A DNA stretch of 64,000 bases from Sipunculus nudus (taxonomy: Eukaryota > Annelida > Sipuncula > Golfingiida > Sipunculidae). Of the stretch, positions 9,488 to 22,500 are shown piece by piece. Position numbers and translations under genes: made by a program. The notes beneath the pieces are model-generated. The model did no database searches. It saw nothing but the letters and a program-made list of their open reading frames with translations, and was not told the origin of the DNA. The first letter of the stretch is position 1. Each line of letters begins with the position of its first letter. The stretch covers positions 35,358,164 to 35,422,163 of the forward strand of contig CM049315.1 of NCBI GenBank assembly GCA_026874595.1, read 5' to 3'.

Positions 9488-10450
9488 TAACCTTTATTTT
9501 ATAATCAGGAAATGATACTAAAAATTATAGTGTCCTTTTACTGCCCTTTTGTGCAGATTTTTTCTTGCTGGTTTGCCTTGACAAAAGTCAAACGGGTGGA
9601 CAGGCATGTTGGAACAGACTATAGAAGATTAAGAATGATTTCTTCATTGCCATACTGTTAAATAAGTTCCCCATATTGTCTGTTTTTGTGAAACCAGCCT
9701 CCAGTAAACCAATTATAGACTTGATAATATAATTATAAGATTTTTTTTTGGTGTTATGAGCCACTTACTGTGTACTAAACAAATGTATGCTTCCTAGCTG
9801 TTATTATTATAGTAACATCTGACCACTGACTTTAGATTTAAAATTTAAACACTTTAACAGTCAAGATTTATTTTAAATATTCAAAAAGTCATAAAAAAGG
9901 TCATGATATTTGAGATTGTATACAATTTTCAGAATCTTTAAATCTTTTTCTGACCAGTTACATTGGTATCTGGTTCTCCGGCTTCCTCCACCCCTACAGA
10001 CTTTTTGAAAGCTATCATCTGAGCAATGGAGAGTGCCTTGATTAGTTTCATAACTATTTGTATAATCCATGTAAAATAAATAAGTTTATATTTATTAGTC
10101 CCAGTATATTGGCTGAATAAACAAAGATAACTGTGTGGTTCATCAAAAATAGAATACAGCTTAACTGTAGAAAAAACAGTTCTTTTGATATATTCAGTGA
10201 AATGGCCTTCAACATTGTTCTGCATAAGCAAATTATGTTTTATGTGAAACAGGGTCTTATGAAAATTGTGGTAAAAAGGTCATGAATTTTTGTTTAGGTA
10301 TAAAAATGTCCTGAAAAAGTCATGAAAATTGATCTTCCAAAAGTAGGTCACCCTTAGTTTATGTTAATAGCTGAAGGCACTGAAGGCTTTACATTGAATG
10401 AAATTGTTTGTCATTATAATAAGCTCATATAGTAACAGTTGCATTTTCAG
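9488..10450. other. intron-like flank before the first visible INPP4 exon
   Basis: AT-rich, with no coding stretch that can be supported. It ends with the splice acceptor GCATTTTCAG of the first INPP4 exon. Together with the Gypsy element and bases 1-673 it is most simply read as one INPP4 intron. Confidence 0.5.
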
Positions 10451-10553
10451 CTACAGGAGGCAGCAGAGATAAAGAAACTACAAGCCTTGAACAACTGTGT
10501 GTGCCTTAACCAAGTCTATTGCCACAACATTCAGATTCTCTCCCGGAGGACAG
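10451..10553 (+). CDS. INPP4: INPP4 exon a (first in window)
   Basis: Acceptor GCATTTTCAG, donor ACAG/GTAGCC. Codons start at 10451 and one base is left over (phase 1), which the next exon completes to Gly. It encodes [15 protein letters not shown] and continues to ILSRRT, a helical-looking segment. Only this frame is open. Identity rests mainly on the phase fit to the next exon; similarity to known INPP4 at this point was not recalled. Confidence 0.75.
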
Positions 10554-13500
10554 GTAGCCCCACCTGTTGGTTGTGACATGACCCAGTCGTTGGAAAATTA
10601 TTGCATCATGTTGCATTGATATTTATATTAACAGAAGAGCTTGGAGCAGATTCACATATTAATATCCAACAGATTATAATGAAATTATTCAATATTTAAA
10701 ATCCCCAGTCTGTGATTATGTAATATATGAAGGTTTTAATTATGATAGTGCTCTCAGTTGTAGGGTTGAATAGCTTGACAGATTGGGATGAACAAAAATG
10801 TAATTATAGCAACATTAATTGAGATAACTCATCCCTGTAGTTGCAAGCTTGGTATATTTGTAGAAAAAGTATAACAGTAAAATCAACAGAATATCATTGA
10901 AACAGTACCAGTAGACCACTCCGAACCATTTATGACAGACACCAAGAATGTATTCATGGGGCTACATTTTCTAATTTCAGTAATTATTAATATTTATTTC
11001 TCAATATTTATTTAAATTTAAACCTTAAGCAAACTTTTTCTTTAGGAATTATTGTAATTTTGGAAAAGGTCCAATGAAAAGTGAGCAAAATATGGCTGCT
11101 AATGAAAATTATAATGAGTGATCTATTTGTCTTGAATTGGACTGAACAGTGAAGAATATAAATGGACCCAAATTTATGGATTGACTTTCAAAAATGCATA
11201 AAATTTACTGCATTAAATGCATACAATTTTGATATATATTTGTTAAATAAAAAAGGTAATATATCCTAATGTAAGTGCAGTTACTAGGGTCTTCAGAATT
11301 GAATTTAATTTAATTTTAATTTTAATTTTAATTTTAATTTTAATTTTAATTTTAATTTTAATTTAATTTAAATTACAAGAGTGACCCCAGATTAAAATGT
11401 TTGGTATCATCTCAGTTGACCTTCTTTGCATAACAACAAGATGTAATACTATTAAATAGTGTTGATTTAATAAAATGATTCAAGTTCTCAAAAAATTTAA
11501 TATTTATTAATTAAAGAAAATTAAATTTTAACAGAAGTATCAATTGCATATCAGCACAACCTTCCTGAAACAAAATTTGTGTGATAAATCATGAAATCTC
11601 AATAACTCAATTTGTTTCTTGTAGAGGCTGTTTGGACATGCTTGTGCATTCTGCATTTATCCTGTGATAACTTGTGAATACAGTTCATTGAGGCTTTAGG
11701 AGAAACTAGCTGTATGACTGCATGGTCAGGTAGACTGTAGCCTAGGGTTTAAGTGACTTCACAGTTGAATCATGTTCTGATTTCTACAGCTTGTTTCCCC
11801 ATATAAAACTTTTTTTAGGAGAAAATCAACACTGCACTATCCAGGTACTCAAAGTTTCATTCTGAATTAACTATGCAGGACACATAGTTTTATATTTGTT
11901 TTAACAGTGCCTATTTTAGCTGAATCTTATCTGGTTCATCAGGACTTAAAAAAAAATTATGAAATATTTGCCTTTCACAGGTGGCACATAGTAGCTACAT
12001 GCAGAAATGATGAAACCTGGTTTTTCAGAACGCAAAATCTTGTTTTTTTTTCTCGATAACATTTTGAAGGCTAAAATGATGAATCTTGATAAAACCTCAG
12101 AGATTATCCCTGATTCTTTACTACAGGAGCTCTTTGTTATCCCTAGTCTATTTATACTATGTGCAGAAAACCTGAAAACCAGTAGGGTTAATAAAAACAT
12201 ATTCTAACCGAGATCATGTGGTTTCCTTAATTAATAGACAATGACCTCAGTCCAATGGCAGATGCTTTTTAAATAGTTAAAATATTTATAAAACTATGGT
12301 GGCTTGCATTGTGAAATCAGATCATGAATTTTGTGTACCTAGAAAGTGTAGTGTGATTTTTTTTTTCCTGAACCAAGTTTATATGAGAAACGTACGCTGC
12401 AGAAATCAGAAAAGGGAACCTAAGTAGAATTACAACCTGTACACAGTGGTCATGCTACCTTCACTCCAGAATGCCTTTCTCTTAACCACTACTGTCAATA
12501 GCAGAGTGAGCTTGGCATTGCCACCAGGGAGGTTGGCACAGGTCCAGAAAGGTTCCAACCAATGAGAGCTAAGTATTGCCTGTATGACCAAGTTTCAAGC
12601 TGGCAGTACGCTACTCACATTGGTATGGACATTCCTGGCTCTGTGCCAACACCTCTTGTGGCAATATCCAGCAAATTTGCTGATGAAATCAGTGGCTAAA
12701 TGGAAGAATTTAAAAAAAAGTGTGGCATGAACACTGTGTATGGGGTGAAACGGAGTACCAAAATTAGCTATTTAAGGGACCTGTGCTATAGAAATCAGGA
12801 CATAAACTTAAGTAGCTGGTGTTTGGTTACTATTTGAGAAACACAATAAACATGTAGATCTATCAGGTAACTGTAGCCTTAGAACATGAACTGGAGTAGA
12901 AAATATAGTGTATATTCTTGATCTTGCAGCAGGTTGCAGAACAGTTTCTCCTCGAGCCAGCATCAGACAGCATATTTGATGGTTTTGTTGTGTTCTGATG
13001 AAGTAACCTTGCTGTGTTGCTTTTTCGTAGCTGGCGCCAGCTTGGGATGAGGCTCGGGGGCATGTGCTTGACTTTCACATGAGTTCCGTCTCGACATACA
13101 CACAGCATGCCAAATACCTCAGCTCCTATCAAGGTATACCCCACTGGTATTCTCTCTAGACTCAGTGCCACTACACTTGTCTTCCTGTTTATTTGTGAAA
13201 GCTTTTTTTGGAAAATACACTAAAGCTTACCTTTTTTGCCCTAGGGCTGAAACTTAAAGTGATTTTCTGACAGCGAAAAAGTCTCTTCCTTTTATGAATT
13301 CCATATCATGGATTTAAAGTGAAGTGTGACAAACAGATATATGATATTGCGAGATTATATGGATTTTCTGAGCTGACTGTTATAAATTAGATTTGTTTTA
13401 TGAGCCACAGAAAAGATGTGACTGTATTATATTTACATATCACTTTTTTGTTGCTCTACAAAGACTAGACAAAACTGTTGCAAAGTAAATTTATTCACTT

Positions 13501-16500
13501 CATAAATTTTCAAATGATCATGAATTGGCACACAATTTATCTACTTTGATAAACGCGGAATTTCAGTGGCTTAGGAAATGTTTTAAAAATGAAATATTGC
13601 AAAAGAGTAGGAAGACAGGGGTATTGGAACGGAGTGTAGTCCTAGGATACTGGGTTGATCATACTTGATTCAGATATGGAATGGCGTGATGCATATGTGA
13701 TCTTATTAAAAATCATCCTCCCTAGTTTATGTGGTTGAGTAGTTAGCATGCTCACACCTAACCCAGGGATCTGTGAAAGTTGTGGGATTGTATCTGACAG
13801 TGTTTAATACAGGGTTGGCTAGACCAGAAATCCACCAGGAATACAACTTACAAAGCCAAAAATGAAGGTACTGAAAAGGCCCATCCAGAGAGGTACCTAA
13901 CTCTCTGCAGTGTGAAAATAAGGCTGTAAAGCTTTTACACCCTTTGCTCATTAGGCCTTAGCTTATCCCTGTTTCTGTAGTGTGAAGTGACTTAGGAGAT
14001 AAACTGAAGACAATTACCTCCATCAAAATTATTAAAAAAAGAACATGTCCTTCTTTAAAGGTCAAATGAGAGGTTCCCTGCACCAGTGATGTCCTAGACA
14101 TTGAATTAATGTAAAAAAAAATGGAAACTTTTATATTATCTACATTAGAATACTGCTTGATCACTCACTAAGAATCATGCCACATGCCATACTATATATA
14201 TCCAGTATGATCAGCCAATGAGTATTTAGTGTCAGTGATTGTGTGTGTTTCTTTTGATGTGTGATGGTTTGAATACCAGTACTTTTGATAGAAAAATTTG
14301 CACCATGTCAATAAAAGCATGTGTTTGCAGTGATTTTAGGGCATGGGTTTTGTAACCCCACTATGTAAATGATATTTTTTTGTACACATAACATTTCATA
14401 CAACAAGAGATCTGTATATTATGTGTATTTTATTAACCTAGTAAAATGCTACATGCCCTGCTGATGCTTTGTGATATATCAATAAATACATTCTTCATTA
14501 TAATTAGACAAAAACTTAAATTATCATGAGATAGAGAGAAGGGTGATTTACTTTAGTCAAATCTATTTTCAGGCAAAATACATGTTTAACATACTTTTCT
14601 ATAAAAAGCAGTTATGGGAAATGTGTTTATTTGTATAGAAGCTATTATTTATAACATGAAAGCTCTGATTTATAAAATATTAATGTAAAAGTGGAGTACA
14701 GCTAAATGGGATCTTTTAGTGAAAGCTAGTTTATCTGACATGTTAAATTTGCATAGAAGCAGCCATTTAAAAATGTAAATATCTGTACATGGAGGCTCAG
14801 GAATTATTCTATCTCTCAAAGCTTGGTTGGGATCTTATTTGCTTAAAAGGGGGAAGAATATATTTTTTTACTAATTAATTGGTTATGGAGGAATATCCTG
14901 TAAAAAACATTCAATTTCCAGAGGGGAAAGGACAGAATAGAGAAAGGCCTCTAGAAACACAAAGTATATTCCCTGAGGCTGTCATATTTAAAATGTAAAT
15001 GATTAATCATAGGTCACAGCCATATATAGAATTTTTCATGATTGTTTGGCTCATACTGTATCATATTCTCCAGAAACTATGTTCAGTTACTCACCATGCA
15101 TTTCTCTACATGTAACCTGAATTCACACACATGATGTCTAACATTAAGCTAATTGTATATCATGAAATTGCACTTACTAATCCTTAAGCTTCACTCTCAC
15201 CACAGGGTGTAACTGCATGTTTAATCTTGAAGTTTGACAATATATATAGTAAATACATTCAAGTGGTATCCTTTTTTTGCATATATAGAAAACATGTATC
15301 AATTTATTGAGCGCAAGCTACTTAAAGCTTATGAAACTTTCATCCTGGTTTCCAAGATGATAATTTTCTGATGAAAAAAAAATTGGGGGGGGGGGGGATT
15401 TTATCATGTTAATGACTTTGAAATATAGGAAGGTGTGGACAACATAAAGACTGTTTAATAGAATTCCAGTGATTAGGAGATCGTAAGGTGCTAGTTGACA
15501 GGAGAAAGAGTTTTGGTGGATGTGGGATGAGTTTGTCAAAGATGTCATTTTCTTTTAAGTTAAAAATCTCTTTGAATTTTCAATAAAATTTAAATTGAAT
15601 TTAAAGTATAAATTTTATTCCTTTAAAACTCACCAAGGTATTTCCATGTACCATATATATTGGCTTTTCATACACCTGTCTTAGATGGGTCATATTTTGG
15701 TATTGGGTGTGTCTGTCCATTAACTTTTTTAGTGTCGCTGCAATAACTTATCATGGATGTTATGGCTTTTTACAAGACTCACTTAAACCGTGAACCGATA
15801 TGTTATCTCACCTCAGTTTGATTCTAAGCAAAATAAATGAGGTCATAGGTCAGAGATTCTTTCCAATAAAAAATTAAACTTTTAAATATGATTCAATGAA
15901 ATATTTAAAATTCATTTTAGCCATGAAAGAAATATGTTAGAGGAAAAAGAAAGTAGAAAAAATGGGTTTGAGATAATGTCATTCATGTAGTTTGATACTA
16001 GCCCACTAAAAAGTGGATTTTCTTATTCTGATTGTTTAAAATTGTTAACCTTTTAGAAATTTTAAATTTCAAAAACATTAAAAAACCATGTGACAGTGGA
16101 TGTGAATTTCATAAATACATATACACTCAGAAAGAACACATCATCAGGTTTATGCTGCATATTCATGCTGAATACTCCTTAACCTAATATTAATTTTAAA
16201 TGATGTTTGGTAGAGAAATGTTGTTTTCAGTGCCATCATCAATCATCACCCTGATAACTTTTGAAGGGCTGCCTATTTTTTCAAAAAATTTGAAACAAAT
16301 TGTTTCTACCAAAATCTTGGACAAGTTTGAAAACTGATGACCATGATCTTCATCTTCAAGGTCAAATCTGTCTAAATGTAAAATTTTTGCAAACCCCTTT
16401 TCAAGTATTTTTTAGTTTGTCATCAAATTGGGTACTTGACTTGTATCAACGAAGTTCAAGTATGAGTTTGTAAACCAGCAAACTTGGCAAGGATCTTCAA

Positions 16501-19500
16501 GGTCAAAAAAGCTAAATTATAGTTATTGTCATGTGAACACAATAACTTATGAAGTATTGCATATTTTTCCCTCAGATTCGACATACATGTTGTCTCCACT
16601 GAGTTCTTGGAATAATATTGATATTGTTAACATTGAACATGATCTTCATGTGCAATTCTAGAATTATTGTGACCCCCATTACTTTGGAAGTACTGACAAT
16701 TTTTTATTCAAATGTTACAGAAAGTTCTTTCTGGCAGAATCTCAGAGGAGTTCCAAAAACTGGTGACCTTGACCTTGATCATCGATGTCAGATCTACTAA
16801 AATTTAGAATCATTGTTTTGAGATTTTCAATATTTTTACACTTAATGTTTTGGGATGGCCCATAGGGAGGGAGGGGGGGAGACATTTATCTGTTTTTGTG
16901 CTGCAAAAACAAAGTCATTCTAGTTTATTGAGAAAATATTGCTGGAATTGCTATTTTCGCCTGTGATTCTGTGCGAGTTTTATGTCTAATGTACATATAT
17001 TCTGTATGTCAGGTCCCCCTTTTAAACCCAGCTCCAGGAAAGGTCAGAAGGAACTAGAGTTTGTACCAGTCAACTTACACCTACAGAGGATGTGGGTTTG
17101 TAATGAGGCCAAGAAAACAAGTAAGTGTCATCAGTATATAGGATGTACTGAGACAAATAAGCTAAGAAAAAGAATCAGCAGTGTATGCACTGTACTAAGA
17201 AAATAAAGAGTCACTAGTATAAATGCTGTACTTAGACCTAAGTAAGTCAGGAAACATGAGTTACAAGTATATACACTGTGCTAAGATCAAGAAATCATGA
17301 GTCACTGGTGTATACACTGTTCTAAGACTTTAATTAACCAAGAAAATATGTAAGTGTTTCCAGTATATATACTCTATACTGAGACTTTAAAAAGGTAAGA
17401 AAACAAGTGAGAGTCACCAGTATATACTCTGTAATAGAAGTATATATCTGTAAACCACAGAAACACTGTACTAAGACAAATAAGCCAAGAAACGAACAAG
17501 AATCACATGTATGTACACTGACTTGAATAAAAAAAGAACAAGTACGGTAAGGCAAAAACAAAAGGTATGGTTCTCAGGCACCACCAGCAACAAATTTTTT
17601 ATTTTGATTTTCAATAGAAACTTACCAATTTTGGGCTCCAGCCGCTCAAACCTTTCTTTCAAGAAGATAAAATAATACAATTTTAAAGATCAAATTTCCT
17701 TTGTTTTGTAGTGCTTTTACCTGTTTAGCAAAAAAATCTGTTATTACCAAGCTTTTTCCCTGATCATGAATTTTTTATCGAAACATAAAAAAGGTAAAGA
17801 AAAATCACCCACCTGCATTGATTTCTGAAAAAAGTGCCTGAGAACTAAATTTTTTTTTTGGCCTAAGATTTATTCCTGTAGATCTGTGACAATTACTTAG
17901 TTGGAATATTTTTAGCTCAGCTGACTATAAGTCATCTGAGCTGTAGTCGTGGTCCATTGTCTGTCGTCCGTCCGTCTGTCCGTCCGTCCGTCCGTCCGTC
18001 CGTAGATGTGGCACGTTTTGAAACCGTAAGACCTAGGAATCCAAATTCGGCATAATGTTAGATGTCCCCAAGATCTCCTACCAAGCCAAAAACTGGGTCT
18101 TTGCAACTTTGTTCCTTCGAGAAATTAAGGAAAAACCTCAATTTTTTAATAAAAACCTATTTTCACACTTCAGGACTGCCTAATATCAAAACCACTCATC
18201 TGTTTTTCCTCATATTTACCATAAATATTCCTCTATATAGTTCCTATGTACATGCCAGAAATTATGTCTGTATTATTTAATTTAAAAAAGTTATGGGCCC
18301 AAACATAATGCATTTTGTAAAAAATCAGGAAAGATATTTGATCACTTAACACAAAAAATGTTAAAGCTATCGACCTTTTTTCCAGTAATATAACTTTAAT
18401 TAATCAAAATTAAATTGTATACCCAAAATTAGATGAAAATCTTTTAAATTTTCTAAAATATTAATAAAAATAAAAAATTGGTACCTTAAATTTTGCCCAA
18501 CTTTGACCATGGCACATTTTTTTCCTGTAAGTACTGTGGATTTAATTTTCACAGCATGTTTTTGTTAGCATTTCAACTGTTAACACCAAAAATTTGAAAC
18601 CAGTTGATCGAAAACTGTAGATTTTAATAAGTTTTCAAGCACCATGTAACATATTGTTTACATCAAGCTAGTGTTATGCAGTTTGCAAGAGCTCAGCTCC
18701 CCAGCTTCAGCTCTTAGTTCCTTAAATTCGGCATACAGTTAGATGTCTCCAAAATCCCCTACCATGCCAAGAATTTGGTCACAAGGACTTAATACCTTCG
18801 AGATATTAATGAAAAACTTCATTTTTCCATTAAAAACCCATTGTTACACTTCAAGACTGCCTAATATCAAAACCACTGATCTGACTTTAATCATAAATAA
18901 TATACATATTTTTCATTCTCTATGCACATGCCAGAATGATGTCAGTATTGCGTAATTGTTTTAAGTTATGGGCCCAAACATAATGCACTTTGTAAAAAAT
19001 CAAGAAATATATTTACTCCCTTAACAAGGGCATTGCTGAAGCTAGAGATTTTTTTGTCAGGGATGTAACATTATTTAATCAAGATTCAATTGAATACCCA
19101 AAATTAGTTCTGAATTTTTTCAAATTTTATAAGTTATTAGTATAAATATAAAATTAGTACCTTAAATTTTGCCCAACTGTGACCATGGCACGTTTGTGTC
19201 CTGTGAGCACTGTTGATATAATTTTCATATCATGCACACATTAGGATTTCAGCTTTTTGGTTTAGAAAGCTGAAAGAAATTGGCCAAAAATTGTAGCTTT
19301 TATTAATGTTTTTTATGAGACCCTGTCAGACTTTGGCTCTCTCCAGCCCCTCTTGAGTCACCTGTATGTTGACCTTGTTGACCTTTCATCAAATTATGCA
19401 CCCTTGAGGCGAGGCATACTGGAATCCAGGCAGCTTATGGCCAGCCACAGTTGATCCAGGTGTCCAACCCAACTCATCTAGTAGTTTTAACCAACAACAT

Positions 19501-22500
19501 AACAATAAACAATAAATTTTTATTGGTTTTTAATAACAAATAAAAGAAAAATAGAAAAGGAATTTGTTAGTTTATAATAACAGGAAATTAACTTGCAGTT
19601 ACTGATGATATAAGAATCTTGTATCGATGGGTAGAATGTCACATATTCCAAATAACACCATGCAGTCACCTATGGCATTTTTCAGTTCAATTTTAATGAT
19701 AAAGAAGTAAATCATATTATTCATTACTAATCATTAGGGATCATATGAAGGAAATTAATGATAGACAAAGATGCAGTTGATAATATTAATCTAGATTCCT
19801 ACTGTGTCTAGTGTGCACATTGATGTGAAATTAGTCCAAAATGAATTTTTTACAGTTATTTTTTAAAATAAATAAAAGCCATAAAACCAGGTACTTATGA
19901 TCATTATTTAAATGTGTGAATTTTGTATATTCTGGATTCTCAACATCATTGGTTGGTGAAACTGAATAAATACCAGACATGGTGCGAATACTTTGTAATT
20001 GTATTTAAATACGAATATGATTATGTACTCCATTATAAAATTTCTTGCATAAAGAATAGGAATTCAGGTAAAAATGAAAGTATATGAATACTCGTGCAAA
20101 TACTTTCAAAATGTATTCATGAATGCATTCATGAATATATTCTTTAATATTATTTTAATAATCATATCAGTTATATTTCATTAAAAAATCATATGATTCT
20201 CTTATTATTTTTTATAAAAATTATATTTGGGACAATATTTGTAATTTTTTTTAATAAATAGTTAAACTCTTATATTATATGTTCTGCTTATAAGTTATAT
20301 GGCCAAGTCAAAATCTGTATGACAATAGTACTCCATTTGTTAATAAAATAAATGAAATCAATCCTCTTCCCTGTCTCCAAAGGTACTATCAAAATCATAC
20401 ATAAGCTAAACAACAACAACTCATAATACAGCTTATATTTATTACCACACAAAACCAGCATGTGCCTCATTTCTAAATAATATTTTTTTATCATATATAA
20501 CAGCTGAGCGTCGTGACCCATAGGTCCCTTGTTTTCATTCCAATGCTTAATAATAGACATGAACCATATTTGTATTTTTTGACACAGAATGAAATTATCA
20601 GCAAGAAAGACATTCAGGTACATAGAATATTGGGTGCCACCCTTCTGTGAAAAGCACTTAAAAGCAGTCTACCTGAATACAGATTAATTGAAATAGTTTC
20701 CATTATTTGTTTAAAGATTTCTTGGTAAACATTACAAATGAAGAGTAACAATACTCAGATGTATCAGCTTCTTATAATTTATTTAATTTTCAGGTTCTTG
20801 CTATGATATTATGACAGTTGGAGCCTTCACTGCATACCCGCAAAAATATAGACATGGCGGACTGCGCAGAATGCTGCAAGAGGTCAAAGAAAAATTAACG
20901 CATAATGCGGGGAGTAACAACTCCCTGGAGAAGATTAACGAAATATTGAACAATATAACGATGCTGCGAACAGCAGTGGGCATTTTCTGTGATGAGGTCT
21001 GTCGAGCTGCCAATCAGGGTGACTCAGCAGATTTGAATAATTCTGTGCAAGCACTATCTGACAAGGTTAGAAAATATTTCAAATTGAAATTAGAAGAAAG
21101 ATGCTGCTACTACCGGTAATAGTAATGAGAATGTAAAAATTGATCTTTAAAAATGATTATCATAAGAAAAAAGCTATTTGAAATTTACCAAGTTTATTGG
21201 ATTCCAAATAGAGTAACCATTCTGCTCCTACAATGTAGCCACTTGGAACATTGGACTTGCAGAAGTTCTTCAGGATTATTGTTTTCAAATTTAGAACAAA
21301 AGCAGAAGCTCCTAGTTAGTATGTCCCTATGTGATTATCAGTATTTATTTATGTTCAACTAAGAGCAAAATTTTTCTGCAAAACTGCTTTTATTTTAACA
21401 CAAAGAATAATAAAACATTACAAGGTTGGTGATTGAATAATAAAAGTTCCCTTTAGATAGGCAGAATGTTTAACTTAGACATCAGACTTGCTTTCTATAC
21501 TTTCTGTACTGTACTACAGGACCATTTGTAATACTGTGTTCTCAATTTTGTACATAGGGGTTTTAATATAGTGGAAATTTTTAATATTTTTTTCCCCACA
21601 AAATTAATTAAACTACAATTATTTAGTTTATTATAGAAGTTTTTAAAAGGCAGCTCATCTAGCTCAGCATTGAGTAAAAACATTGTGTCTTCCAGCATTA
21701 CTGTTCAGGCTAGCAATGTCTTGTTGATAAGACTTAATAACACACATAGATAATGATATAACCTATTTACTTTGTGTTTAAATTACTATATAAATTGTAT
21801 TTTGTGAATAAGTTTTTCAGTTTAACCTGAGGTTGAGTAAAACTAGATTTCAGCAGTTAAACTTTATTTATTTTACATGGATTGTACAACTAGTCATAAT
21901 AACTAATACAAGGCACTCTCTATGGCTTGGATGTTGGTGCTTGGTAGTAGGTAGGGGTGGAGGAAACTGGAAAACCTGGAGAAAAACCACTGACCTTTGA
22001 CAGGCCACTACAACTCAATCTCATAGCCACAGGGATCGAACCCAGGTTGCCAGCGGAGAAGGCTGTCCAGGCCCCAGCTGAGCAGTTTGACTTCAATTAA
22101 AGTTTTAACACCAGTCTTTCTTGTCAAAACCATGTAAAGTCAGACCCACATAATAATCTGAATCCACAGTATTTACATGAAATTTTGAGCTCAGAGACAA
22201 GTGTTGTATAGAAACAATGAGTGCTGTTGTGTAACCATGAAACTCGTGTTTTCCCAGGTGCGACAGTTAATCCAGGTTTGTGAGAGTCCAGTGATAGAAA
22301 AAGCAATACAACAGTTCACTCGTGTGAAGAGGGACATGGAGTCTCCGGTTCGGCCGAGATCAGACTCCCCGATACACTCTGCTGGTAATTACTCCCCAAA
22401 AAATAATCGGCTTAGTGAGAAAAGTTCTCCAGAAGGAAACTGGAGGTGGACTGGAAGAAACTTTGTTAAAAGCCCCACAGAAGAACCATGGGTAAGACAA

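Larger units (their letters stand above)
10554..17012 (+). other. INPP4 intron after exon a
   Basis: 6.5 kb, AT-rich. It holds a (TTTTAA)n tract, a short possibly decayed coding stretch near 12507-12698, a poly-A/poly-G run near 15369-15399, one member of a repeat pair (15975-16165) and a degenerate array near 16240-16830. No further exon was found. Confidence 0.7.

Noticed and set aside
12863-13171. 102-codon minus-strand frame in the first intron
   Set aside because: Low-complexity, cysteine/serine-rich translation with no domain; likely chance.
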